From Meandrina meandrites (Eukaryota; Cnidaria; Anthozoa; Scleractinia; Meandrinidae), in contig OY855915.1 in the NCBI GenBank assembly GCA_963693305.1, forward strand, positions 10,900,340-10,964,339: 64,000 bases of DNA, written 5' to 3'. Below are positions 45,832-57,200 of the stretch, piece by piece. The translations under genes were made by a program, and so were the position numbers. Each line of letters opens with the position of its first letter. The stretch's first letter is position 1. Under the pieces are notes generated by a model. The model worked only from the letters and a program-made list of their open reading frames with translations. It was not told the DNA's origin and ran no database searches.

Positions 45832-46453
45832 GACGGAATCCACCAGGACGTCGAGTAATATTTATTTAAGTTGGACAAAAATCGAGTACCAGAATAATTT
45901 AAATCCTATTGCATTATTTTCTACCCTAAATAAAAGGTAAAGATGTAAGTAATAGTCCCTGATAACACCGACAACAACTTCTTATCAGAGTCGTAGAAAA
46001 TGAATTTCAAAGTTCACAAGGTATAGGGAAATTCTCACGTGCAGCCATTTTGTAAAATCGTCTTTAAGCAATTCACTGGAATTCAGTGGGAAATTCGAAA
46101 TTTGTTTTCGGTGTTTGGTGTTGTTAGAAAAGATTTCTTTTGATAAGATATTTGAAGCAGTAACACAAAAGTTTGCAATAAGGTGTAAATAATTTTGGTA
46201 CAACAATTTCTTATCAGAGCCTGAGAAAGTGAAATTCAAAGTTCACAAGCTGTAGGCAAAAGCTCACGTCTTTTAAGCGTTTGAGTGGAATTCAGCGGAA
46301 CTTCGAAATCGGTTTTCGGTGTTTGGTGTTGTTAGAAAAAATTTCTTTTGATAAGATATTTGAAGCAGTAACACAAAAGCTTGCAATAAGGTGTAAATAA
46401 TTTTGGTACATAATTTTGTCCAACAACTACTCGAAGTCCTGGCGGATTCCGTC
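45832..46453. mobile_element. 622-bp TTAA MITE present only in copy B
   Basis: TTAA flanks it at 45828-45831 and 46454-46457. Copy A has a single TTAA (31609-31612) in the same sequence (accgagtttaaacatg), giving a perfect empty site. The ends are GACGGAATCCACCAGGAC and GTCCTGGCGGATTCCGTC. The interior holds two copies of a segment of about 235 bp (words gttttcggtgtttggtgttg and gaagcagtaacacaaaag near 46100-46180 and 46305-46380). Non-autonomous, probably mobilised by a piggyBac-type enzyme. Confidence 0.9.
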
Positions 46454-46540
46454 TTAAACATGTTTTATTTTCAATTTAATCGCATGCAACTGGCAACATT
46501 GGTTTCTAAATACTACATTCTGCTCTCGGAATAATCTTAA

Positions 46541-49500
46541 TTAGTATATACACACTCAGTGATCTTGGCTATTCCAGCAATCTGATTGGTTCGCTATCTC
46601 GGGCTAATGCCGCATTATTCACTCGCTACCGAGTGGATAATGCATTATCCCATAAAACAAAACAAAATGGCTGGCGTAAACTCGCGTTTCGCTAGCGTTT
46701 CAGGATCAAAACAAGAAGTTGCTAGCAACTTAAAACCGCGCTTTTATTTTTTGCTAATTAACAGCTTTCTTTCTCAATAGTCACGGTAAAATTTAATCTG
46801 TTTGCATTGTGAGTAAAGAACTAGCAAAGTAGTCACGTGAGTATCACAATCCGAGGTTCACGTTCAGTTGTTTACTCAAGCATATATTTCATTTCCTTTT
46901 AAATCTTTCAACTTGCTTCGATGAAACAGCTAAAGAATTTCTTTTCAATTGCCTAAACCCACAAGAAATACTCGCAGAAGTGCAAATAAATTAATGACCG
47001 TCGCTTCTGCCGATATAAACTTGCAAAAAAACACACAATGCGAACAAAATGATGAAGAAACAGTGTGCGTGACAATTGACGGTTGATTTGTTGCAGTCGA
47101 AATTATGCAAATTTTGGCCAAATTCCCACGTGCCCGTCGCGTGAAGCAAGATAAAAAACTATTTAACATTCGTGATTTGAATTGAGCCGCCTTTTGAACA
47201 TTGAAATATTTTCTTCATGAATGGAATATTGAAGCGAAGAATGAAATCAAATTTCCAAAAATAAATTTATTATTCACCCTCGATAAAAACGCTTGAGCTG
47301 TTTTGACTGCAACGACCGTCGCTTCTGGCGAAATAAACATGCCAAGTAAACACAATCTTATTTGTCACGTAGCAAAAGTGAAAGCTGCAACGTCAGCGCA
47401 TTCCATGGCTGACGTAATACTTTTTTTAGGAAATTTAATATTCCCTTTCAATCCAACGCCTTGATAAGACGAAACGAAAAAATATTTTATACACAATTAA
47501 GAGCACAATATCCGTAACATTTTCCGTACATTGATGTTTTAACAGCTTTTGGCGAGTAAACATCACAGATTGCGTGTATTCAATATTCCCTTTGAATCAA
47601 ACGCCTCGATAACCACGTTTCAAAAATTAACTCCATTTTTGCTAATTAAAAACTTTCTTCCTCAAAAGTCACGGTAAAGATTTATTCTTTTGTACTATGA
47701 GTAAAGTACTAGTAAAGTAGTCACGCGAGTCACACAGTCCGAGGTTTACGTTATCCCCGGCTATCTTTAGCTTGGGGTTTTTCCCTTCTAATGACGTAAC
47801 CCCTGCAAGTTCGGACACGCTTAATTGTTTACTGCAGCAAATATTTCATTTTCCTTCAAATCTCTGAACTGGCTTCGATGAAACAGCCAAAGAATTTACT
47901 TCGATTGCCTAAACCCACAAAAAGTACTAGCAAAAGGGCAAACAAATTAATGACCGTCGCTTCTCCCGATATAAACTTGCAAAGAAAACACAACGTTATT
48001 TGTCACATAGCGAAAGTGAAACCTGCAACATCAGCGCATTCCATGGCTGACGTAATACCTTTTTTAGTGTATTCAATATTAGCATCAAGTCCAACGCTCC
48101 GATAAAACCAAAAGAAAATATACTTTATACACAATAAAGAAAAAAATATCCGTAACATTTTCCGTACATTAATGTTTCAACAGCTTTTGGCAAATAAACA
48201 TCACAGGTTGCGTGATTAAAACTCACGATCACGATTTGGCCGAGTGGAGATTGGGGTCGTGTCACCGACAAAAAAAATACCACTACTACGACTACTACGA
48301 CGACTAACAAGAAGTTGCTATAGCAACTTAAAACCGCGCTTATATTTTTGGCTAATTAACAGCTTTCTTTCTCAAAAGTCACGGTTAAATTTAATACGTT
48401 TGCATTATGAGTAAAGGACTAGCAAAGTAGTCACGTTAGTCACACAATCCGAGGTTTAAGTTGTCCCCGGCTATCTCTAGCTTGGGGGTTTTTCCCTTCT
48501 AATGACGTAACCCCTGCACGTTCGGGCACGCTCAATTGTTTACTTAAGCAAATATTTCATTTCCTTTCAAATATTTGAACTCACTTCAAGGAAATAGCCA
48601 AAGAATTCACTTCGATTGCCTAAACCCACAAGAAATACTCGCAGAAGAGGAAACAAATTAAATTAATGACCGTCGCTTCTGCCGACATAAACATGCAAAT
48701 GAAACACAATGTTATTTGTCACGTAACGAAAGTGAAACCTGCAACATCAGCGCATTCCATGGCTGACGTAATACCTTTTTTCAGTGTATTCAACATTGGC
48801 TTTGAATCCAACGCTTCAATAAAACCAAAAGAAAATATACTTTTTACACAATAAAGAAAACAATATCCGCAACATTTTCGGTACGTTAATGTTTCAACAG
48901 CTTTTGGCGAATAAACATCATAGGTTGCGTGATTTCAAAGCCCCAATCACGATTTGGCCGAGTGGAGGTTTGCGTCTGGTCACCGACAAAAAAAAATAAT
49001 AATAATAAATCCCGTGTAAAACAAGAACCGCGCTCGGCAAATGGCCGCGCGGTTAATAAATCCCGTGTAAAGAAAGAACCGCGCTCGGCCCATGGCCGCG
49101 CGATTAATAAATCCCGTGCAGAGCAAGAACCGCGCTCGGCCCATGGCCGCGCGGTTAAATAGTGAAAATAAAAGACGACAGGGTGCCAGAAAACACCAAG
49201 AAGGCAACGAACTTTGGCCTAAAAGTTTTTAAAGATAAGTGAAGAAGTCATGTTTTGCAAACAAGTGTTTTTCAGTTTGTTTATCGAGATAATTACCGTG
49301 AATTCGACCTATCGCTAAATGGGCAGCAATTATAAATCTTCACGACTACAATTTGTATCATTACGAGTATTTTTGTAGACTGGTTTGCCTGACAGAACGA
49401 ATTTCTCACCGAAATCGAGGAAATGGAAAAAGACGAATTGAAGTTTCATATGACCGCAAGAAAACAAAGACAGGTCATATTACAAGGCAACACTCACCTC

Positions 49501-49945
49501 AATTCGAGCCGCCATTGACAGGCACCTTCGCAACGAGCCAAACAACAAGCCTTTCTCGATAACTTCGAAAACTTTGTTTGATTGATCAGTTATCGATTTC
49601 CAAGCAGACTTTCGATTGAAGTTGCTGATTTAAACTGTGTAAAAGGACCATTTTGACGAGGATTTTATCGAAGATTGTGTATTTGCCATGTTGAAAGGAT
49701 CTGTAAATAGTTTTGTACGTGTTTCACGCATGAATTGAGACGTCAAATTAGACGTCAATAAAATTGCCTTTCATTGGTTTCCTTTTGAAAATGTCTAGAT
49801 TGTCTGTTTTGAGATCACTTCGTGTGTATATACTAAAACAATTATTCTTTTCAATCTCGGTGAATAGCGGCAGAATATTTACCTCGCCGCTACGCTGCTC
49901 GGTAAATATTCTGCCACTATTCACCTCGATTTCAAAGAATAATTG
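46541..49945. mobile_element. 3.4-kb candidate Helentron-like element E1
   Basis: It interrupts the unit sequence at TTAA (46537-46540 and 49946-49949; intact unit: ataatcttaactatcgc, near 52506). The left end TTAGTATATACAC is repeated in inverse at 49824-49836 (GTGTATATACTAA), not at the very end. It is followed by a terminal hairpin of about 110 bp (49837-49947). An asymmetric TIR with the right copy placed just inside a 3' stem-loop is the described architecture of Helentron/Helitron2 rolling-circle elements. The interior consists of about three 0.7-0.9 kb repeats and a 51-bp minisatellite. No Rep/helicase was seen. The apparent TTAA duplication is atypical, so the class is tentative. Confidence 0.5.
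49005..49157 (+). repeat. 51-bp minisatellite, three units
   Basis: Units contain aataaatcccgtg, agaaccgcgctcggc and atggccgcgcg. They are in frame with one another as 17-residue repeats (NKSRVK-EPRSA-GRA). Each unit has a local inverted pair, ccgcgc/gcgcgg. It lies inside E1. It is probably non-coding; the open frame follows from the period being a multiple of three. Confidence 0.75.
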
Positions 49946-49947
49946 TT
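49837..49947. repeat. Terminal hairpin of E1
   Basis: The left arm aacaattattctttt, ctcggtgaatag, ggcagaatatttacc pairs with ggtaaatattctgcc, ctattcacc, gaataattgtt around tcgccgctacgctgctc. The outer words aacaattattc/gaataattgtt also bound the hairpin of E2 (51086-51200), although the inner stems differ. Confidence 0.75.
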
Positions 49948-50213
49948 AACTATCGCTCATTTTCAATTCAAAGCTGTGAAATCAATCACACGGAAGTCGC
50001 GATACCGTACGCTTTTCTATTCTGGCTTTTTACGGCTTTTTCCGGCCCTATCAGGGCGAGGGGTACAGCAATCATACCGCCGGAATCTTTATCCTATGGT
50101 TTTCCAACGAAATTGTTCACGGGACCGTGAGGGTCATTAAATAAATTAAATTTCTCTTTGAGTGTTCAACTCAAAATCTTACAAATGAGCGCAGCGAACG
50201 AGTCAGATATTAA

Positions 50214-51198
50214 GTTTTATTAAATTCTCAACCTCGGATAATGCAATTCTAGCTTTCTGATTGGTTCACTAGATCTCGGTTATCAGCCATTATACCTGTG
50301 TTTGACCTTATATGGGAAACGAGTGCGGCAAGTGCCGCTCAGTTTAAAAATTTTCCTGCGGGAAGCGAAAGTTCCATCAGAAAAATGGCAAATTTGGCGA
50401 GGTTTATAAGCTTATACAAGAAATAATCGACAGTGCCTTCCCTAAAACCACACAAATACCACAAAATGCCATAGTTGACTCAACTACGTAAAACTGAAAG
50501 GATTGATGCGAAATGTTTCATTAAAAATACTTGTAAATGTGCAACAAGAGCGACTAAACGAAGGAGAAAAGCAGAAAATAATTTACGGAAAGACCAGAAA
50601 ACTGACACAATTTCATTCAGTGTTAGACGTAAATGTGGCTCAGCACTTCAGTTAAGTTTGTTACCTTTCAATCTTGATCTTGTCCTTTTATACTTCAATA
50701 AACTTCATCGAATCTGAGTGCAATTTCGTTTCAGCATAATGTAGTAGTCTTGATGACAGCCGTGGAGCCGTAAACAAGTACAATATGTAAACACTTGCTT
50801 CGCTCGTCTTGCACAAGACGTATAATTTCCAGAAAAGCTATTGCTTCGGATCTTCCCGTAAACCTTAATTGTTGTAACAATTTTCCAGGATGAAAAGATG
50901 ATTTACGAGGAGATTTTCCGAGGAAAATCTTCAAAAGAAAACTCTCTCGCTCGCTTTGCTCGCGTGTTTCATTGAACTCAAAAAGTGAACACCGCGCAAC
51001 AAATTTTGCCGCCTCCTCATACTATCACTTCGTTTACATCAAGATGAAATGTCCAGTTGATTTATACTAAAGAAGAATTTAATAAAACAATTATTCCATT
51101 CGCCCTTGTTGGATACGAGTGGTCATAGCCAACTCGGCGCTTCGCGCCTCGTTGGCTATTTACCACCTCGTATCCAACGCGGGTTCATGGAATAATTG
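50214..51198. mobile_element. 1-kb candidate Helentron-like element E2
   Basis: It begins GTTTTATTAAATTC after TTAA (50210-50213), interrupting the unit sequence gtcagatattaag. The exact inverse GAATTTAATAAAAC lies at 51075-51088, just inside a hairpin (51086-51200) that precedes TTAA (51199-51202). The architecture is the same as E1 with a different 14-bp asymmetric TIR. Near the left end it shares ctgattggttc with E1. A short ORF at 50475-50717 is unrecognised. Confidence 0.5.
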
Positions 51199-51200
51199 TT
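51086..51200. repeat. Terminal hairpin of E2
   Basis: The arms aacaattattccat / atggaataattgtt and ttggatacgagtggt / acctcgtatccaa enclose agccaac..., gcgcttcgcgcctcg and its partner gttggct. Confidence 0.75.
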
Positions 51201-52117
51201 AAGTACACGACAGGAGAAATTTCATACCTACAAGCGATAATATTACTTTGTATATTTTGTAAACATACTTATGTACATACGAAGTTTTTGACCATTTTCC
51301 GAAGATTTCCGTAGATTCTTCGAAACTTGATCATAACAACCCCGTCCTTTAATAACATTTTGCGGAAAACAACCGAGGAATAAGGAAGGTTTGATGAGCC
51401 TTTCTTTGTCGCATATCACTCAAGAGAAAAGCAATAAATTCCAATGATTCTTTCTTCATCTCTCGCCTTACTCAGTAGTGTCTCACTTTTCCTGAAAACA
51501 GGTAGAACATTCTGATGAAATCGTGCCTTAAAAAAGATAATTTAAACAACAAAACGAAAGAGCACAGTCGTTCAGAGAAATTTGACAAAAATGCATGTTC
51601 ACACATCCGGGCAAAACTCCAATGATTCTTTCTTTATCTGTCGCCTTCCTTGATACTGTCTCACTTCTGTACAAAACAAGTGGAACACTTCCGATGAAAT
51701 CGTGCTGTATAAGAGATCATTTAGACAACAAGAAAAAGAGCAGAGGCGAAGTCGTCAGTTCAACGAAATTTGACAAGCAATACGCACATCCGGGGTATCG
51801 GGCTTCTATAGTTTCTAGCCGTGTTCAATTACTATCTTATCTTCAAAACTGAAAAAAATATATTACTATAATTTTAATCAAGTCTTTTGAGGTTTAAATC
51901 GCCATAGCATTAACGTCGTTTAGGCTCTGTCAGCGCTAAAATGCACAAACCGTTTACAAATAGGGCCAAAGGATGTACAACAGTACCGAGCTTCTTCAAC
52001 GACTCAATTCACAAGAAATAGCTTATTAATTTAGTCACTACTAGAAAAGACCATGTGAAGCATTTGTTTATAACAAAACGCCACCTTTAATTCTGTTTTA
52101 ATTTGTGTGTTTTCTAG

Positions 52118-52255
52118 GAAAACGAAGTCTGAATGACCCCAATGTTTCATTTGGTTCGAATACGCAGCACGGCGCAAACAGTGGCATAAATCAAGCAGGG
52201 GGAAACATCAAACAAGGGCATACCGTTAATTATGGATATCGCCGTCCATATTATG
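52118..52255 (+). CDS. Repeat exon R8 (KRS, DPN, NIKQG variant)
   Basis: An intact phase 1-1 module after tgtgttttctag. Private replacements are Asn for Asp in LNDPNV and Lys in NIKQG; it has HGANSG and the standard YGYRRPYY end. GTGAGT donor, with GEYWG-stop on read-through. It lies outside the segmental duplication, downstream of the two candidate Helentron-like insertions. Confidence 0.8.
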
Positions 52256-52828
52256 GTGAGTATTGGGGATAAGGAAAATGAAATATAAATTAACACATGG
52301 GTGTGCAGAGATTGTGTACTTATTGACAAACTGGGAGGGCCGTAAACCAGGATACGTTTATGTCCGAGTATGTAGTTGTTTTTTATGGCATTTATTGCTG
52401 TTGTTATTCTTTATCATTTGCCGAGTTTAAACGTGTTTTATTTTCAATTTAATCGCATGCAACTGGCAACATTGGTTTCTAAATACTACATTCTGCTCTC
52501 GGAATAATCTTAACTATCGCTCATTTTGAATTCAAAGCTGTGAAATCAATCACGCGGAAGTCGCGATACCGGACGCTTTTCTAGTCTGGCTTTTCACGGC
52601 TTTTTTCGGCCCTATCAGGTCGAGGAGTTCGGCCCTCATACGGAATCTTTTTCACATGGTTTTCCAAGCAAATTGCGCGTGGGACCGAACGGGTCATAAA
52701 ATAAATAAAATTTCCCTTTGAATGATCAACTCAAAATCTTACAAGTGAGCGCAGCGAACGAGTCAGATATTAAGTTGAACACGAGAGGAGAAATGTTCAT
52801 ACCTAAAAGCGACTATCTATTACTTTGT

Positions 52829-54102
52829 CAGAAGTCCATAACTAGAAGTCTACATCTCTGGTAATAGGCCTTGAGATATGTCTTTCGCGTGTAGGCTATT
52901 TTTAGAACAGCTTTGCCGCGAACAAGTAGCCAGTCACGTTGAAGTATTTTTCAATTCGCGCCTTTGATTGGTTGAACAAATTTTTGAAGAAAAGCAGAAC
53001 TGCAGAGGACGAGCGAACGGCATTACGAAATTACTGTTTGTTGGTCATCATAATTTCCGTTTTGTGAGGATTAAATCGTCCGGACAAGAATCATCAGGCC
53101 ATCTTTCATCGATGATGATAGCATCGAAGTTGTAAAAATTTGGAGCATCCAAAATAAGCTAGAGGACCTCAGTCTTTTGGAGTCAGAATACGAAATGGCA
53201 GCGAACAAGAGAGACTAATTCCGAGTCAAATTCAAAATGCGAACACACTAAAGATTAATGGTACTCCCAAGAGGAAGACCGGCATTAAGAGACTAAGTTC
53301 ATTTTGGTACAGGTTCGTTGCTGTTTTGAAAAACAAAACCGTCGTCCCTGAAGCGCTCAAAATCGAGCGCGGAATGAACAGAATGAAGTTTGATTCGTTT
53401 GAGAACAACATTCAGAGAAAACGACAAGTGTGGCGAGTTTCGCATGTTTTTGGAATTATAAGGACGGCATGACAACAAAAGACTGACTAAGGTAATGTAC
53501 TAATGTAATGTACGTTTTAATATGAATAGAAATACGAGTTTAATTCATCGAACAATGATGATTTCCGCACAGCCGTCAAAAGTTTAATTCAAGTTGTGCT
53601 TCTCGGGCACTTCGCAGCAGCTATCGTGTTGTGTATGTTGATCAGTATTTTAACACGAGGATATCCTGTACAAAATAAAGACACTTTCCTACTAAAAGTT
53701 TGGGGTACTTCTGTTCATAATTCTCTCGTAAATTATAAAGAGTCGACCTGCTTGTTTTGCGAGTTTGTCTTCGGAAACCCGACGACGGGTTGCTTTTTCG
53801 GTGGCATTTGAAGGCGAGTGCCACTCCACTGAACAGACGTTTTAAATCACTATTTACGATACTACTTCCGTCGAAATGTGAGAATTAAAGAGAATGGCCT
53901 GTCAAGTGTTTTGATGTGATTTGATTTATTTCAGCTGCCACTTTCCAAATATTCGGCCGCAACTTAGAACTCCAATGCATGGTGTCGAAATAGTGGGCAC
54001 GTCATTTTCTCGCGAGTACATCAGTTTCTAAAAATAGCCTACACGCGAAAGACATAGCACGCGCGCCAATACCAGATGTAGACTTCTAGTTATGGACTTC
54101 TG
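52829..54102. mobile_element. 1.27-kb hAT-like element, ends CAGAAGTCCATAACTAG
   Basis: The target duplication ACTTTGT flanks it (52822-52828 and 54103-54109), and related units read tattactttgtatattttg without it. The first TIR block, CAGAAGTCCATAACTAGAAG, continues inwards with a second inverted pair, tttcgcgtgtaggctatttt and its complement near 54030. CAG ends suit hAT, although seven rather than eight duplicated bases are clear. The interior (53.0-53.9 kb) has no recognisable transposase; a 71-codon frame at 53596-53811 has a hydrophobic start and is unassigned. Confidence 0.7.
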
Positions 54103-54963
54103 ACTTTGTATATTTTGTAAACATACTTGTATACCTGCGAAAGTTTTTACCAATTTCCCGAAAATTTCAAAAGATTCTTCGTAACTTGGTCATACCAACC
54201 TTTCATAACATTTTACCGGAAATAACTGAGGAATAAGGAAGATTTGACGAGCCTTTCTTTGTCGGCGTAAATCACTCAAGAGAACAGCAATAAGTTCCAA
54301 TGTTTTTTTCTTCATCTCTCGCCTTACTCCGTAGTGTCTCTTCACCTGAAAACAAGTCGAATATTCTGATGAAATCGTTCCTTAAAAAAGATTATTTAAA
54401 CAACAAAACGAAAGAGCACAGTCGTTCAGAGAAATTTGACAAAAATGTTCACACATCCGGGCAAAACTCCAATGATTCTTTCTTTATCTCTCGCCTTCCT
54501 TGACACTGTCTCACTTCTGTACAAAACAAGTAGAACATTTCCGATAAAATCGTGCTGTATGAAAGGTCATTTAGACAACTAGAAAAAGAGCAGAGGCGAA
54601 GTCGTTCAGCGAAATTTGACAAGAAATCCGCACATCCGGGGTATCGGGCTTCTATAGTTTCTAGCCGTGTTCAATTACTATCTTATCTTCAAAACTGAAA
54701 AAATTATATTTCTATAATTTTAATCAAGTCTTTTGAGGTTTAAATCGCCATAGCATTAACGTCGTTTAGGCTCTGTCAGCGCTAAATTGCACAAACTGTT
54801 TACAAATAGGGCCAAAGGATGTACAACAGTACCGAGCTTCTTCAACGACTCAATTCACAAGAAATAGCTTATTAATTTAGTCGCTACTAGAAAAGACCAT
54901 GTGAAGCATTTGTTTATAACAAAACGCCACCTTTAATTCTGTTTTAATTTGTGTGTTTTCTAG

Positions 54964-55101
54964 GAAAACGAAATCTGAATGACCCCGATGTTTCATTTGG
55001 TTCCAATACGCAGCACGGCGCAAAGAGTGGCATAAATCAAGCAGGGGGAAACATCAATCAAGGGCATACCGTTAATTATGGATATCGCCGTCCATATTAT
55101 G
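54964..55101 (+). CDS. Repeat exon R9 (KRN, HGAKSG variant)
   Basis: The last intact repeat exon. It has Asn after GKR (as R5), Lys in HGAKSG (as R4) and NINQG. Splice sites are tgtgttttctag and GTGAGT, with GEYWG-stop on read-through. The variant combination again suggests shuffling between copies. Confidence 0.8.
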
Positions 55102-56133
55102 GTGAGTATTGGGGATAAGGAAAATGGAACATAAAATAACACATGGGTGTGCGGAGATTGTGTACTTATTGGAAACTGGGAGGGCCGTAAACCAGGATAC
55201 GTTTATGTCCGAGTATGTAGTTGTTTTTTATGGCATTTATTGCTGTTGTTATTCTTTATCATTAGCCGAGTTTGAACATGTTTTATTTTCAATCATACCG
55301 GTGGAATCTTTATCCTATGGTTTTCCAACGAAATTCTGCACGGGACCGTAAGGGTCATTGAATAAATTAAATTTCTCTTTGAGTGTTCAACTCGAAATCT
55401 TACAAATGAGCGCAGCGAACGAGTCAGATATTAGGTTAAACACGAGAGAAGGAATTTCATACCTACAAGCGACTATATATTTTTTATATTTTGTAAACAA
55501 ACTTGTGTACATGCGAAGTTTTTGACCATTTTCCGAAGATTTCCGTAGATTCTTCGAAACTTGGTCATAACAACCTTTCATAACATTTTACCGAAAATTA
55601 CCGAGGAATAAGGAAGATTTGATGAGCCTTTCTTTGTCGTAAATTACTCAAGAGAACAGCAATAAATTCCAATGATTTTTTCTTCATCTCTCGCCTTACT
55701 CAGTAGTGTCTCACTTCACCTGAAAACAAGTAGAACATTCTGATTAAATCGTGCTGCAAAAAAGATCATTTGGGCAACAAAACGACACAGCACAGTGCAC
55801 GTGGTTCAGAGAAATTTGACAAAAATGTTCACACATCCGGTTAAAACTCCAATCATCCGCGGTATCGGGCTTCTGTACTTTCTAGCCGTGTTCTATTTCT
55901 CTTATCTTCAAAACTGAAAAAATACATGTTACTATAATTTTAGTAAAATCCTTGGAGGTTTAAATCGTCAGAGATTATTGGGGAATACGACCCTCATATG
56001 GGACCTTTTTCGTCTGGTTTTCCAAGACAACAAGAAAAAGAGCACAGGCGAAGTCGTTCACCGAAATTTGACAAACAATACGCACATCCGCGGTATCGGG
56101 CTTTTATAGTTTCTAGCTGTGTTCTATTACTAT

Positions 56134-56909
56134 TTATTATATGGACGAGAGTGTTTTACTGGGAATTAAACCACTCGTAGATTCCATGCGCCACTCCATC
56201 CGGGACGAGTTGCGTATTTTCCGTATGAAACGCTTGCGAGTGTCATATCGCTCATTGACGTCACGATTCGCGCTATTTCTACTTTGTTGAATGAACTGTG
56301 TCGTTCAGGTTTGTTGTGAGCAAGCATCGACAAGCAGGTTTAATTAAGCAACGAAAAAGAATGAGTTTTCCGAAAAACTCAAGGACGAGAACATGATAAT
56401 GGAAACCTTGACGATTTCAAGGCTTTTAGGGAGTATTCTTCGCAAGGAATTTCACAAAGTGCGAGACGTTGTAAAGAAGAAAACAAAAGCAGTTGAAAAC
56501 TATCGGCCGTTAAGACATTGCCGCATCGGATTCGAGTCAAAGTCAGTGACGTTTTCAGTTCTTACGTGTTACGATATTCCGTTGACAAGTATTTCATGTA
56601 TTTTGTTTGATTGGAATTCAGTTAGTGATATCCTGGAAACGGGTGCTTTGTATTTTCTGTGAAGGCGAACGGTGATTTGTAAAACTTGATCGATTTTCGA
56701 AAACAATGAAATAAAAATCAGCAATTTCAATTACATCTGGTCTCCATATAATAAAAAGAACATTACACGTTGGCTCAAAGATATGAATTTTATGTTCTCG
56801 TGGCAAAAACGACATCTCACTCGTTCGCTGCGCTCATTCGTGAGATCGTTTCTGCCACTCGAACATAAAATTCATATCTTCTCGCCACCGTGTAATATCC
56901 TCTATATAT
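56134..56909. mobile_element. 0.78-kb candidate Helentron-like element E3
   Basis: It interrupts ctattactat|cttatcttc, which is continuous in sister units (for example at 54676). The left end TTATTATATGGACGAG has an inverse, TCCATATAATAA, at 56743-56754. A hairpin follows at 56762-56896 (gatatgaattttatgttc paired with gaacataaaattcatatc, apex tcgttcgctgcgctcat). This is the third example of an internal right TIR followed by a 3' stem-loop. Here no TTAA duplication is seen. Short ORFs inside are unrecognised. Confidence 0.45.
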
Positions 56910-57200
56910 CTTATCTTCAAAACTGAAAAAACATATATTACTATAATTTTAAAAAAATCGTTTGAGGTTTAAATCGTCAGAGCATTAATAACGTTTAGGC
57001 TCTGTCAGCGCTAAAATGCAGTGTGTACATATAGGGCAAATCAGTGCCGAAAGGATGTACAACAGTATCCAACTTCTTCAACGACTCAATTCACAAGGAA
57101 TAACTTAATTTAGTCGCTGCTAGTAAAAACCATTTAAAGCATTTGTTTATAACAAAACACCACCTTAAATTCTATTTTAATTTGTGTTTTCTTTTTCTAG

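Larger units (their letters stand above)
37030..48065. repeat. Segmental duplication, copy B
   Basis: An 11.0-kb direct counterpart of 21567-33291. It lacks a 10-bp block near 37598, about 1.24 kb carrying one exon unit, and about 70 bp near 46857. It gains the 622-bp TTAA element at 45832. Unlike copy A, the Helentron-like element continues past the end of the match to 49945, so B carries the more complete element. Substitutions are sparse, indicating a recent event or ongoing conversion. Confidence 0.9.

Noticed and set aside
48929..49162. A repetitive protein made of 17-residue units
   Set aside because: The open frame is explained by a 51-bp minisatellite; both strands are open and there is no start context or splice signal.
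21941..55101. CRISPR-like or simple tandem repeat array
   Set aside because: Repeats are 138-bp exons in long introns with splice sites and codon-level variation, in an animal genome.
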